A model generated the notes under the pieces. That model worked only from the letters and a program-made list of their open reading frames with translations. It did no database searches and was not told the origin of the DNA. Below, one piece after another: positions 1 to 8,534 of a DNA stretch of 64,000 nucleotides (position 1 is the first letter of the stretch; the number at the start of each line of letters is the position of its first letter). The translations under genes and the position numbers were made by a program. This stretch comes from JAWKWH01 sp965204295. GTDB lineage: Bacteria > Pseudomonadota > Alphaproteobacteria > Rhizobiales > Rhizobiaceae. The stretch covers positions 1,612,001 through 1,676,000 of the forward strand of contig OZ241973.1 of NCBI GenBank assembly GCA_965204295.1, read 5' to 3'.

Positions 1-150
1 CCGGACAGCGGCGTCATGGGCGGCGATCGCAACCGGGTGCGCATCGTGAGCCGTTCCGGTGTGAGGGAATGGCCGGAAATGTCAAAGGACGAGGTAGCCG
101 AAAAACTGGCCCGGCTGGTCGCCGGCCATTTGAGCGCCGCGCGAAGGTAA
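1..150 (+). CDS. coaBC: CoaBC C-terminal fragment (phosphopantothenoylcysteine synthetase/decarboxylase)
   Basis: Only the last 49 codons are present, reading in frame 1 to a TAA at 148-150. The visible end contains GVMGGDRNRVRIVSRSG followed by WPEMSKDEVAEKLARLVA, which matches my memory of the C-terminus of the bifunctional CoaBC enzyme (the phosphopantothenate-cysteine ligase half), where an MGGDxN loop precedes a WPEMxKxEVA helix. CoaBC makes 4'-phosphopantetheine for coenzyme A in the cytoplasm. The gene continues upstream of the window, so its N-terminal decarboxylase domain cannot be checked. It converges with the minus-strand gene ending at 199. The identification rests on a short segment but the motif is distinctive. 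Confidence 0.8.
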   Translation, partial: PDSGVMGGDRNRVRIVSRSGVREWPEMSKDEVAEKLARLVAGHLSAARR

Positions 151-155
151 GCGAA

Positions 156-188
156 AAACACCCGGGCCGGTTGTGTTCCGGCCCCGGG
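156..188 (-). terminator. Intrinsic terminator of the persulfide-oxidation pair
   Basis: A GC-rich inverted repeat, CCCGGGCCGG - ttgtgtt - CCGGCCCCGGG (161-188, one bulged C), lies just past the stop of the minus-strand DUF442 gene. Read on the minus strand it is followed by TGTTTTTCGC, a T-run as expected for a Rho-independent terminator. On the plus strand it lies just behind coaBC but lacks a T-run there, so it may act weakly in that direction. Confidence 0.65.
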
Positions 189-198
189 AACGAGCGAT

Positions 199-531
199 CT
201 ATCGCGCCATGCCGACACGCCGCAGCAGGTCGATGCAGCGTGCGCCGGTGCGGCAATAGGCCAGCACCGGTCGTTCGGCGCCGCTCATTACCGCGGCCAT
301 GTCCGAAACGTCGTCGGACGTGATTGCGCCGGAAACGACGGGAACATGGAAAAATTTCAATCCGGACGCCTCCGCCGCGGACCGGATCCGCTCATGCGGC
401 GTCGTCCCCTCCTCATGATCAGGCCGGTTGGAGATCAGGGTCCGAAAACCCATTTCCGCGATCGTGCCGACATCGGCAACACCGATCTGTCCCGCCACGG
501 CCACGCGATCCGCGATCCGGCGAATTTCCAT
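199..531 (-). CDS. DUF442 / TIGR01244-type sulfur transferase or phosphatase-like protein
   Basis: A protein of 110 aa starting MEIRRIADRVAVAGQI. It has a cysteine-loop motif, AYCRTGARC, of the P-loop protein tyrosine phosphatase/rhodanese-like type (CxxGxR). This is the DUF442 domain that is fused to an ETHE1-like metallo-beta-lactamase domain in Blh proteins of other alphaproteobacteria and Xylella. Here the neighbouring gene at 561-1454 encodes exactly that second domain, so the two probably cooperate in sulfide/persulfide detoxification. The reading frame extends upstream to a TTG at 564 that would overlap the upstream gene; I prefer the ATG at 531, where homology begins. Gap to the upstream gene is about 29 nt, so co-transcription is likely. 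The substrate is inferred. Confidence 0.75.
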   Translation of the reverse strand: MEIRRIADRVAVAGQIGVADVGTIAEMGFRTLISNRPDHEEGTTPHERIRSAAEASGLKFFHVPVVSGAITSDDVSDMAAVMSGAERPVLAYCRTGARCIDLLRRVGMAR

Positions 532-560
532 TGTCGATGAACTCCGATTTTCCCGCGGGC

Positions 561-1454
561 TCAAAGTCCGTTGATCGGAACCTTCAGAGCCGGTTTGCCG
601 TTGTCGTCCTTCGGCAGATTACCGGCCCGCATGTTGACCTGCAATGACGGAATGATCAGTTCCGGCATGGCGAGCGTCCTGTCGCGCGCCTCGCGCAGTT
701 CGACGAACTCGTCCTCGGTCGTGCCGCCGGCGAGATGGATATTGTGCGCCTTCTCTTCCGCCACGGTCGTTTCCCACTGAATGTCGCGGCCATTGGGCCC
801 GTAGTCGTGGCACATGAACAGCCGCGTCTCGTCAGGAAGCGCGAGCACGCGTTTGATCGAACGGTAGAGCCGGCGTGCGTCGCCGCCCGGGAAATCGGCG
901 CGCGCCGAACCGCCATCTGGCATGAACAGGGTATCGCCGACGAATGCCGCGTCTCCGACGACATGGGTCATGCAGGCCGGCGTGTGGCCCGGCGTGTGCA
1001 TGACATATGCCGTCATCGTTCCGATTTCGTAGCGGTCGCCATCGCCGAACAACCGGTCGAACTGCGAACCGTCGCGCTGAAATCCGGTCCCCTCGTTGAA
1101 CACTTTGCCGAACGTGTCCTGGATGACGGTGATGTTTTCGCCGATGCCGAGTTTTCCGCCCAGTTTCTGCTGGATGTAGGGCGCGGCCGACAGATGATCG
1201 GCATGAACATGGGTCTCAATGATCCACTCCGGCTTCCATCCATTTTCCCCGATGACGCGGATCAGCTCGTCGGCATGATCGTAGGTGATCCGTCCGGCGG
1301 CGTAATCGATGTCCATAATGCTGTCGATGACGGCGCAGCAATCGGATTTCGGGTCCCTGACGATGTAGGAGATCGTATTGGTCGCCTCATCGAAGAACCC
1401 CGATACTTCAGGTTTGACGGACAGGTCGGGCGTAAAGGGAATATCGTCGGTCAT
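561..1454 (-). CDS. ETHE1-like persulfide dioxygenase (MBL-fold)
   Basis: A 297-aa metallo-beta-lactamase-fold protein. Motif 1 is THVHADHL (HxHxDH), followed by TPGHTPACMTH, GDTLFMPDGGSARADFPGG and MCHDYGP, the pattern of persulfide dioxygenase/glyoxalase-II-like enzymes that oxidise glutathione persulfide to sulfite with mononuclear iron. The start at 1454 (MTDDIPF) is supported by GGAG eight bases upstream; longer in-frame starts at 1469 and 1553 have weaker support. It lies upstream of the DUF442 gene on the same strand, giving an unfused version of the Blh domain pair. No BigR-type ArsR regulator is seen next to it. The enzyme class is firm; the exact substrate is inferred from family membership. 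Confidence 0.85.
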   Translation of the reverse strand: MTDDIPFTPDLSVKPEVSGFFDEATNTISYIVRDPKSDCCAVIDSIMDIDYAAGRITYDHADELIRVIGENGWKPEWIIETHVHADHLSAAPYIQQKLGGKLGIGENITVIQDTFGKVFNEGTGFQRDGSQFDRLFGDGDRYEIGTMTAYVMHTPGHTPACMTHVVGDAAFVGDTLFMPDGGSARADFPGGDARRLYRSIKRVLALPDETRLFMCHDYGPNGRDIQWETTVAEEKAHNIHLAGGTTEDEFVELREARDRTLAMPELIIPSLQVNMRAGNLPKDDNGKPALKVPINGL

Positions 1455-1512
1455 GTTCGTTTTCTCCATACGGTCATGCGCTTGAAATAGTGGCGGGCGG
1501 CAAATTCCATGG

Positions 1513-3603
1513 TCATGCCTTGCCCGCCCGCAGCGAGGCGAATGTAGCGCCATCGCCGGCCAGTTTCTTCAACAGTTCGGCCGGTTTGAACACATCGTTG
1601 CCGGTCTTGCCGAGCCAATGTTCGAGCCGCCCGACAATGTTCGCCAGACCCGTGTTGTCGGCGAAAAACACCGGACCGCCCTTGCCGACCGGAAATCCGT
1701 AGCCGTTGGTCCAGACGACATCGATATCCGATGGCCGCACCGAAATCCCTTCCTCAAGGATTTTCGCAGCCTCGTTGATCATCGGATAGAGCGTGCGTTC
1801 GGTGATCTCCCCGTCGGAAATATCGCGCCGGTCGATACCCTGCCCGGCGGCTTTCTCCTCGATCAGCCTCGTCACCCAGGGATCGGGGATCGGCGTTCGC
1901 CCATCCTCGTAGCGGTAGTAGCCGGAACCGGTTTTCTGCCCATGGCGGCCGGCATCGCAGAGTGCGTCGGCTATCGTCGCCGTGACGCCGAGCGCCTTGC
2001 GCATGCGCAGGCCAATATCGAGACCGGCGAGGTCGCCCATCGCGAACGGACCCATCGGCCAGCCAAAATCGGTGAACGCCTTGTCGACCTGTTCGGGGAG
2101 CGCGCCTTCCAGCAACAGCGCTTCCAACTCGCTGCCGCGCGCGCCGAGCATACGGTTGCCGATGAACCCGTGGCAGACGCCGGAGACCACGGGCGTCTTG
2201 CCGATGCGCTTTCCGACATCAAGCGCCGTTGCAAGCACGTCCGCGCCGGTGGCGTCGCCGCGAACGATTTCCAGCAGCTTCATCACGTTGGCCGGCGAGA
2301 AGAAATGCATGCCGAGCACGTCGCCCGGCCGGCCGGTGAAGCCGGCGATCTCGTTGATGTCGAGATAGGAGGTGTTGGAGGCAAGAATGGCGCCCGGTCT
2401 GGCGATTTCGTCGAGTTTCTCAAACACCTGCCGCTTGACGCCGATCTCCTCGAATACCGCCTCGACGATCAGGTCGCAGTCGGCAAGGCCCGCGTAGTCG
2501 GTGGCCCCGGTGTAGCGCGCCATGCGCTCGGCCTTGTTCTCTTCCGTCAGCGAGCCGCGCGAAACGGAAATGTCATAGGTCTTGGAAATGCGGGCCAGGC
2601 TCGCGTCGAGCGCCTGCCCGTTCCTCTCCAGCAATGTCACCGGATAGCCGCCATTGACAAACGACATGGATATGCCGCCGCCCATCGTGCCGCCGCCGAC
2701 AATGCCGATTTTTTTCAGCGGACGCGATTTGTCGTCACGCGATACGCCGGCCACCCTGGCCGCCTCGCGTTGTGCGAAAAACAAATACCGCTGCGCCCGT
2801 GACTGCTCGCCCGAAACCAGATGCAGGAAATATTCGCGCTCCTTCGCCACCGCTTCCGCGAACGGCAGGGTGATCGCGTTGCGGACTGATTGAGCGCAGA
2901 TCACCGGCGCTTCAAGACCGCGCGCCTTTTTCCTCACGGTTTCGACCAGCTTGTCGAACGCGTCGGGACCGGCGCGCGCGGCGGCCAGTTTTTCATCGCG
3001 GTCGCGGATTTGCACGAGTTCCCGCCCGTCGGCGACAACTTTTTCGGCAAAAGCCACCGCGCAGGCAAGCAAATCATCTCCCGCGATCTCGTCGATGACG
3101 CCATGGGCATGAGCTTCCCTGGCGCCGATCGGGTCGCCGGAAGTAATCATCCGCACGGCTTTTTCGGGCCCGACCAGACGTGGCAGGCGCTGGGTGCCGC
3201 CCGCGCCCGGCAGCAGGCCGAGCTTGACTTCGGGCAAGCCTACGCCGGCGGACGGAACCGCCACGCGAAAGTGGCAGCCGAACGCCAGTTCAAGTCCGCC
3301 GCCGAGCGCCGTGCCGTGAATGGCGGCGACGGTGGGCTTGTCGAATGTTTCCAGCGTGTCGATCAGATCGGGCAGACCGGGCCGCCGCATCGGTTTGCCG
3401 AATTCGGTAATGTCGGCCCCGGCGACAAAGGTGCGTCCCGCGCAGATCAGCACCATCGCGTCGACGCTTTCGTCGTCGCGCAATGTGCGCATCGCCTTGT
3501 CCAGCGGACCGCGCATATGGAAGCTCAGCGCATTGACCGGCGGGTTGTCGAGGGTGACGACCGCGATGCCGCCCTGCCTTGAAACCGAAGCGTAATCCGA
3601 CAT
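1513..3603 (-). CDS. Bifunctional enoyl-CoA hydratase / 3-hydroxyacyl-CoA dehydrogenase
   Basis: A protein of 696 aa. The N-terminal half (about 1-190) is an enoyl-CoA hydratase/isomerase domain with GTALGGGLELAFGCHFRV and LPEVKLGLLPGAGGTQR, which carry the two catalytic glutamates. From about residue 295 a Rossmann motif (IGIVGGGTMGGGISM) opens a 3-hydroxyacyl-CoA dehydrogenase NAD domain, followed by the C-terminal dehydrogenase domain. This order matches FadB/FadJ and peroxisomal multifunctional enzymes; it performs two steps of beta-oxidation in the cytoplasm. The start at 3603 has a strong GGGAGGAACA ribosome site, whereas the longer frame to 3714 would run into pcaD. The thiolase partner is not adjacent (phbA is 22 kb away). 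The exact paralog (FadB, FadJ or a specialised pathway) cannot be decided. Confidence 0.88.
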   Translation of the reverse strand: MSDYASVSRQGGIAVVTLDNPPVNALSFHMRGPLDKAMRTLRDDESVDAMVLICAGRTFVAGADITEFGKPMRRPGLPDLIDTLETFDKPTVAAIHGTALGGGLELAFGCHFRVAVPSAGVGLPEVKLGLLPGAGGTQRLPRLVGPEKAVRMITSGDPIGAREAHAHGVIDEIAGDDLLACAVAFAEKVVADGRELVQIRDRDEKLAAARAGPDAFDKLVETVRKKARGLEAPVICAQSVRNAITLPFAEAVAKEREYFLHLVSGEQSRAQRYLFFAQREAARVAGVSRDDKSRPLKKIGIVGGGTMGGGISMSFVNGGYPVTLLERNGQALDASLARISKTYDISVSRGSLTEENKAERMARYTGATDYAGLADCDLIVEAVFEEIGVKRQVFEKLDEIARPGAILASNTSYLDINEIAGFTGRPGDVLGMHFFSPANVMKLLEIVRGDATGADVLATALDVGKRIGKTPVVSGVCHGFIGNRMLGARGSELEALLLEGALPEQVDKAFTDFGWPMGPFAMGDLAGLDIGLRMRKALGVTATIADALCDAGRHGQKTGSGYYRYEDGRTPIPDPWVTRLIEEKAAGQGIDRRDISDGEITERTLYPMINEAAKILEEGISVRPSDIDVVWTNGYGFPVGKGGPVFFADNTGLANIVGRLEHWLGKTGNDVFKPAELLKKLAGDGATFASLRAGKA

Positions 3604-3641
3604 TGTTCCTCCCGGTTGCGCGGATTGCCGCGACCATGGAT

Positions 3642-4439
3642 TCAACCGGCGACGCCGGCGCTCTCCAGAAAATCCCTGATGAGGTCCGCCGTGCGTTCCG
3701 GTTGCTCGACGCACGGCAGGTGGCCCGCGCCTTCCACGATTTCAAACCGCGCGCCTTCAATCAGTTCCGCCGTCGAGCGAACCAGTTCGGGTGGCGTCGA
3801 GCCGTCCTGATCGCCGACGATGCACAGCGCGGGGACGGCCAGCGCCCGGGTCGATTCGGTCAGGTCGCAATCACGGATCGCCGCACAGGTTCCGACATAT
3901 CCATCGACGCTTGTCCGGGTCAGCATGGCGACATAGCCCGTGAAATCCGGATTGTCGGGTGAGCGGTATCCGGGCGTGAACCAGCGCTCCATGATCGCGT
4001 CGGTGAGCGATGCGATCCCGCCGGAACCGATAGCCGAGATCCGTTCATCCCACATTTCCGCGGGGCCGATCTTGTGAGCCGTGTCGCAAAGCACCAGCGC
4101 GGCTGCGAGATCGGGCCTGAGCGCCGCCAGGCCCTGCGCGATCATGCCGCCGACCGAAAGCCCGACAATCGAGGCGTTCGAAACCTCAAGATGATCCAGC
4201 AGGGCCGCGAGATCGCCGACGTGATCGGTCATCCGACAGGGCGGAAGCGTCGCTTCCGACAGCCCGTGACCGCGCTTGTCGTAGCGGATGATCCGGAAAC
4301 CGTCGTCCAGCCGTTCCGCGACGCCGTTCCAAATGCGGAAATCCGTACCGAGCGAATTGGAAAACACGACCGCGGGCCGGTTGTCCGCGCCGCGGTCCTC
4401 GAAATGCAGCACAACGCCATTGACCCGCGCAAACGTCAT
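3642..4439 (-). CDS. pcaD: Alpha/beta hydrolase, 3-oxoadipate enol-lactonase-like
   Basis: A 265-aa alpha/beta hydrolase. The nucleophile elbow is GLSVGG, the acid lies in VPALCIVGDQDGSTPPE, and the histidine is in EGAGHLPCVEQPE. The DKRGHGLS segment and overall layout fit PcaD, which opens 3-oxoadipate enol-lactone to 3-oxoadipate in the protocatechuate branch of the beta-ketoadipate pathway. No other pca genes are present in the window, so the pathway assignment is less certain than the fold. It lies 38 nt upstream of the beta-oxidation enzyme on the same strand and probably shares its mRNA. A general esterase role cannot be excluded. Confidence 0.7.
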   Translation of the reverse strand: MTFARVNGVVLHFEDRGADNRPAVVFSNSLGTDFRIWNGVAERLDDGFRIIRYDKRGHGLSEATLPPCRMTDHVGDLAALLDHLEVSNASIVGLSVGGMIAQGLAALRPDLAAALVLCDTAHKIGPAEMWDERISAIGSGGIASLTDAIMERWFTPGYRSPDNPDFTGYVAMLTRTSVDGYVGTCAAIRDCDLTESTRALAVPALCIVGDQDGSTPPELVRSTAELIEGARFEIVEGAGHLPCVEQPERTADLIRDFLESAGVAG

Positions 4440-4529
4440 TCAAATCGTCTTCCGAGTGAACATGTCGCCGAGTGTGTTGCATCGGATGGGAGAGGTCAAT
4501 TCCTTTGCCGCAAAATGATCACGATGCGC

Positions 4530-5228
4530 TCAAGCGGTCCGATCGTCAATCAGCGGATTCGGTTTGGCAAGCGTCTTCAGACCGGGCAGGTCCTCGAATT
4601 TCACGGACCCGCCATCCACTACGACGCCGTAGGCTTTCAGGGTTCCAAAGGCGCGCGAGAGATTTTCCGGCGTCATGCCGAGAAGCGACGCCAAAGTGCG
4701 TTTGTCGTGCGGCAACCTGACCGTGCCGGTTTCTCCCTGATCGACATGGTAGCGAAGCAGGCGATTGGCCAGACGTTCCACCGCCGTCCTCAGCTTGAGA
4801 TCCTTGTGCTCCTTGACGATGCTTCGATAACAACTCGCAAGTTCGACGACGATCGAGCGGGAAAACGCATCGTCCCGCAAGAAGAGATCGCGCACGCTTT
4901 CCGATGGCAACAGAAGAATGCGCGACCTTTTGCTGGTGCGCGCCGACATCAGATAGACCGCGTCTTTCAACACCGCGGCCAAGATGAAGGTGCCGACCGG
5001 GTGCACCATGCCCATGGTCGATTCACGTCCGCCGGAATGCGCAAACAGTTCGACGCAACCTTCGATCACCACATACAGGAAATCGGCCGGATCGCCCTCG
5101 GAGATCAGTTCCAGCTGTGCCGGAAACGTTTGCAGATATGCCGACTGCATGAGCGTCTCGAAGTTCGAATCGCTCATGCTTTCGAACAATCCAAGCGATC
5201 GCACCTGCGGCAGGTCGGACGCCCGCAT
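4530..5228 (-). CDS. Crp/Fnr-family transcriptional regulator of the nar genes (inferred)
   Basis: A 232-aa protein with an N-terminal cyclic-nucleotide-binding-like beta-roll (about 10-130), a long dimerisation helix and a C-terminal winged helix, with the recognition region DKRTLASLLGMTPENLSRAFG at about 175-195. Only scattered cysteines are seen, with no N-terminal four-cysteine cluster like that of FNR, so an oxygen-sensing Fe-S cluster is unlikely. A DNR/NNR-like haem or NO sensor, or another Crp-type activator, is more plausible. It is divergent from narK1, and palindromes with TTGAT/ATCAA-type half-sites fill the shared intergenic region. This suggests it controls nitrate respiration and perhaps itself. 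The target genes are inferred from position only. Confidence 0.8.
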   Translation of the reverse strand: MRASDLPQVRSLGLFESMSDSNFETLMQSAYLQTFPAQLELISEGDPADFLYVVIEGCVELFAHSGGRESTMGMVHPVGTFILAAVLKDAVYLMSARTSKRSRILLLPSESVRDLFLRDDAFSRSIVVELASCYRSIVKEHKDLKLRTAVERLANRLLRYHVDQGETGTVRLPHDKRTLASLLGMTPENLSRAFGTLKAYGVVVDGGSVKFEDLPGLKTLAKPNPLIDDRTA

Positions 5229-5240
5229 ATCAGCTATACT

Positions 5241-5284
5241 TGATAAATATCATGAATTGATTTGATCAATTTGACGCTCAAATT
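5241..5284. promoter_or_regulatory. Cluster of three palindromes in the regulator promoter
   Basis: Just upstream of the Crp/Fnr-type gene (start 5228) lie three short dyads in series: TGATA-AA-TATCA (5241-5252), ATTGAT-TTG-ATCAAT (5256-5270) and AATTTGA-CGC-TCAAATT (5268-5284, perfect arms). The last two overlap by three bases. The second uses FNR-like half-sites but with a 3-nt spacer rather than the usual 4. They are plausible operators for autoregulation of the adjacent gene. Confidence 0.5.
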
Positions 5285-5374
5285 ACAACCCCGGAAACCG
5301 GATATTGACGAAATTTTCGCTCCGGCCGAATTCCGACATGGCGTCTCTTATTTTCTTCGGCAATCCCGTTCCGG

Positions 5375-5388
5375 TTGACTCAGATCAA
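5375..5388 (+). promoter_or_regulatory. FNR/DNR/NNR-type box upstream of narK1
   Basis: The 14-mer TTGACTCAGATCAA matches the anaerobox pattern TTGAY-N4-ATCAA with the correct 4-nt spacer. If it acts as a class II activator site centred at -41.5, transcription would begin near 5423. That lies downstream of the first possible start codon (TTG at 5415) and supports the ATG at 5475 as the true narK1 start. Confidence 0.75.
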
Positions 5389-5474
5389 GCCCAAACGACG
5401 TCGGGAGCGCGATTTTGACCCCATCCAGCCGAATGGCGGCACACCCGCCGCCGGAACCTGAGGGGTTCGGATTC

Positions 5475-6827
5475 ATGCACACGCTCGAAGGGGTCACCCG
5501 CAATGATCAGTACCGCGCATTGGGGCTGAGCACTTTTGCGTTTACCGTGTGTTTCGCGGTCTGGACGATTTTTTCGATCATCGGCGTCAAGATCAAGGGC
5601 GAACTCGGTCTTAACGACACGCAGTTCGGCCTGCTGGTCGCCACACCGGTTTTGACCGGCTCGGTCAGCCGCATCTTCCTCGGCGTCTGGACCGAACAGT
5701 TCGGCGGGCGCATCGTGTTTCCGCTGCAAATGCTGATCACCGCGGTCGCGGTGTGGCTGCTGACCTCCGTGCAGACCTATGCGGTGTTCCTGATCGCCGC
5801 GCTCGGCCTCGGTCTTGCCGGCGGGTCTTTCATCGTCGGCGTGGCCTACGTTTCGCAATGGTTTGAGAAGGAAAATCAGGGCACGGCCCTTGGCATCTTC
5901 GGCGCCGGCAATGTCGGCGCGGCGGTGACCAACTTCGCGGCGCCCTTCCTCGTCGTCGCGATGGGATGGGAGGGCACCGCCCGCGTCTACGCCGTCGCGC
6001 TCGCGATAACGGCGGTGCTGTTCTACATCCTGTCCAGAGACGATCCGGCGCAGGCGTCGCGTAAGAAGACCGGCGCCAGGCCGGTCTCGGCCGCGCGCCA
6101 GATGGAGCCGTTGAAGAACATTCAGGTCTGGCGTTTCGCCACCTATTACTTCTTCGTCTTCGGCGCGTTTGTCGCGCTGGCGTCCTTCCTGCCGCGCTAC
6201 TATGTCGGCGCCTACGGACTGGAACTGACGACGGCGGGCGTTTTCGCGGGACTCTATTCGCTTCCAGGCTCGGTATTCCGGGCTTTGGGCGGCTGGATGT
6301 CGGACAAATGGGGCGCCCGCTTCGTGATGTACCTCACCTTCATCGTCTCGCTCGGCTGCCTGTTCTTCATGAGCTATCCCGACACAAGCTATATCGTGCA
6401 GGGCATCAACGGGCCGATCGAGTTCAATATCGGCTTGAGCGTTTCGGTCTTCGTGGCCCTGACGGTTGTCCTTGGCTTCGTCATGAGCCTCGGCAAGGCC
6501 GCGGTCTACAAACACATCCCGGTCTACTATCCGCATCATGTCGGTTCCGTCGGCGGATTGGTCGGCATGATCGGCGGGCTGGGCGGCTTCGTGCTGCCGA
6601 TCGCGTTCGGCATTCTGCTGGACCTGACCGGCGTATGGACCGCGCCTTACATGCTGATGTTCGTCCTGGTCGCCATATCCACGGTCTGGATGCATGTCGC
6701 GATCCGCAGAATGGAGCGCCGGCGCCATCCGGCTCTGGGCGAAGAGAAATACCTCTCCGACGTGCCCGAGCAACCACTTCCCAGGCCCGAGGCCGCCGCG
6801 ACCGCTTCGGTGGGCGAGGCCCGGTGA
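5475..6827 (+). CDS. narK1: Nitrate/nitrite MFS transporter, NarK1 type
   Basis: A 450-aa, 12-helix major facilitator protein beginning MHTLEGVTRNDQYRALGLST. Nitrate/nitrite-porter features include the segments ARFVMYLTF and GGLVGMIGGLGGFVLPI, a glycine-rich nitrate signature motif in the second half of the protein. It probably imports nitrate with protons, or exchanges nitrate for nitrite, across the inner membrane for the cytoplasm-facing NarG site. I start it at 5475 because GAGGGG precedes that ATG and the FNR box lies at a sensible distance; an in-frame extension to a TTG at 5415 exists. It is the first gene of the nar operon, and narK2 follows after 84 nt. Confidence 0.88.
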   Translation: MHTLEGVTRNDQYRALGLSTFAFTVCFAVWTIFSIIGVKIKGELGLNDTQFGLLVATPVLTGSVSRIFLGVWTEQFGGRIVFPLQMLITAVAVWLLTSVQTYAVFLIAALGLGLAGGSFIVGVAYVSQWFEKENQGTALGIFGAGNVGAAVTNFAAPFLVVAMGWEGTARVYAVALAITAVLFYILSRDDPAQASRKKTGARPVSAARQMEPLKNIQVWRFATYYFFVFGAFVALASFLPRYYVGAYGLELTTAGVFAGLYSLPGSVFRALGGWMSDKWGARFVMYLTFIVSLGCLFFMSYPDTSYIVQGINGPIEFNIGLSVSVFVALTVVLGFVMSLGKAAVYKHIPVYYPHHVGSVGGLVGMIGGLGGFVLPIAFGILLDLTGVWTAPYMLMFVLVAISTVWMHVAIRRMERRRHPALGEEKYLSDVPEQPLPRPEAAATASVGEAR

Positions 6828-6911
6828 ATATCCACGCGGGCCGTACGGAACGGCGGCCCGATTTCCGATAAGCCCTCCATTCGGGGCGCAGCCGTTCGAC
6901 AGGAGAACGAA

Positions 6912-8519
6912 GTGGGACAAGATCTCAGAAACTGGAACCCGGAGGACGAAGCCTTCTGGTCGTCCGAAGGCAAGACCGTCGCCAATCGCAACCTGTGGAT
7001 TTCAATTCCGAGCCTGCTGTGCGGATTCGCCGTCTGGCTCTACTGGGGCATCATCACGGTGCAGATGCTCAATCTGGGCTTTCCGTTCGAAAAGTCCGAA
7101 CTCTTCACATTGGCCGCGATCGCCGGTCTGACCGGCGCGACGCTGCGCATTCCATCGACCTTCTTCATCCGCATAGCCGGCGGACGCAACACGATCTTCT
7201 TCACCACCGCATTGCTGATGATACCGGCGGCGGGAACCGGCTTCGCGCTGCTCGATCCGGATACGCCGCTGTGGCAGTTCCAGATCCTCGCCTTTCTGTC
7301 CGGCATCGGCGGCGGCAACTTCGCCTCGTCCATGTCCAATATCTCCTTCTTTTTTCCAAAGAAAATGCAGGGCTATTCGCTTGGCATGAACGCCGGTCTC
7401 GGCAATTTCGGCGTCACGACGATGCAGATTCTCGCGCCTCTCGCCATGACCATGGGCATTTTCGGCGGCGAGCCGATGATCTTGCAAAACACCTCCGGCA
7501 CGCTGATCGGCAAGATCCCCGCCGGCGCCGAGACCTACATACAAAATGCCGGATTCATCTGGCTGGCGTTCCTGATCCCGCTGGCGTTCGCGGGCTGGTT
7601 CGGCATGAATAATATCCGTGATGAGCACGTCTCGCCGGATATCGGAAATCCGTTGAGCGCCTTTGCCATCATTATTTTGATGCTGGTCGTCGGTCTGTTC
7701 ACGGCGGCGTGCGGTCTGTGGCTGATGCTGCCTGAAAAAGTCGGTGGCTCCGGCTTCGACGTGTCGAAATGGATCGTGTTGCCGATCGTGATCGCGGCGA
7801 CGGTTCTGCTGTTGCGGATGATTCCCGGTCAGATCGGGCAAAACCTCGATCGGCAATACCGGATTTTCGGCAACAAACACACTTGGGCGATGACCGTGAT
7901 CTATACGATGACATTCGGTTCGTTTATCGGGTACTCTGCGGCCTTTGCACTGGCGATCAAGGTCATATTCGGCTTTCAGCACCTGATGGTCGACGGCGCA
8001 GTGACCCATGACACGGTCAATCCGAACGGACCCAGCGCCTTGATGTACGCCTGGATGGGACCGTTCATCGGCGCGCTGATCCGGCCGGTCGGAGGCGTGA
8101 TCTCCGACAGGATAGGCGGTGCGAAAGTGACCCAGATCGTCTCCGCGATCATGGTGGCCAGCGCGCTGGGCGTCGCCTACTTCATGAAACAGGCCTATGC
8201 GTCCGCCACACCGGAAGACTACTTCGCACCCTTCCTGATCCTGTTTCTGATTCTGTTCACCGCCACGGGCATCGGCAACGGTTCGACCTTCCGCACGATC
8301 GCGGTCGTGTTCGACAAGGAACAGGCGGGACCGGTGCTCGGCTGGACCTCGGCGGTCGCCGCCTATGGCGCCTTCATCATCCCGAAGGTGCTCGGAGAAC
8401 AGATCAGGCTCGCGACGCCCGAACTGGCGCTCTACGGCTTCGCCGCATTCTATACGATCTGCATCGTCATCAACTGGTGGTTCTATCTGCGAAAGAACGC
8501 CTACGTGCAGAACCCCTGA
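6912..8519 (+). CDS. narK2: Nitrate/nitrite MFS transporter, NarK2 type
   Basis: A 535-aa MFS protein with a GTG start preceded by AGGAGAACGA. It is longer than narK1 and keeps typical NarK features, including GFPFEKSELFTLAAIAGLTG, GGNFASSMSNISFFFPKK and GIGNGSTFRTIA (nitrate signature region). In Paracoccus and relatives NarK1 and NarK2 domains occur fused as a 24-helix protein; here they are separate adjacent genes. It probably handles nitrate-nitrite antiport, complementing NarK1. A 9-bp hairpin separates it from narG. Transport mode is inferred from family knowledge, not visible in the sequence. Confidence 0.88.
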   Translation: MGQDLRNWNPEDEAFWSSEGKTVANRNLWISIPSLLCGFAVWLYWGIITVQMLNLGFPFEKSELFTLAAIAGLTGATLRIPSTFFIRIAGGRNTIFFTTALLMIPAAGTGFALLDPDTPLWQFQILAFLSGIGGGNFASSMSNISFFFPKKMQGYSLGMNAGLGNFGVTTMQILAPLAMTMGIFGGEPMILQNTSGTLIGKIPAGAETYIQNAGFIWLAFLIPLAFAGWFGMNNIRDEHVSPDIGNPLSAFAIIILMLVVGLFTAACGLWLMLPEKVGGSGFDVSKWIVLPIVIAATVLLLRMIPGQIGQNLDRQYRIFGNKHTWAMTVIYTMTFGSFIGYSAAFALAIKVIFGFQHLMVDGAVTHDTVNPNGPSALMYAWMGPFIGALIRPVGGVISDRIGGAKVTQIVSAIMVASALGVAYFMKQAYASATPEDYFAPFLILFLILFTATGIGNGSTFRTIAVVFDKEQAGPVLGWTSAVAAYGAFIIPKVLGEQIRLATPELALYGFAAFYTICIVINWWFYLRKNAYVQNP

Positions 8520-8534
8520 GCCCGAATGGACGGC

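Noticed and set aside
1618..2802. A 394-codon plus-strand frame over the beta-oxidation enzyme
   Set aside because: It is antisense to a well-supported bifunctional enzyme, with no ribosome site or family resemblance.
5257..5269. TTGATTTGATCAA as a second canonical FNR box
   Set aside because: The half-sites are right but the spacer is 3 nt rather than 4. I kept it only as one of the dyads near the regulator.
5385..6920. A 511-codon minus-strand frame over narK1
   Set aside because: It is complementary to the nitrate transporter frame and has only charged, low-complexity content.
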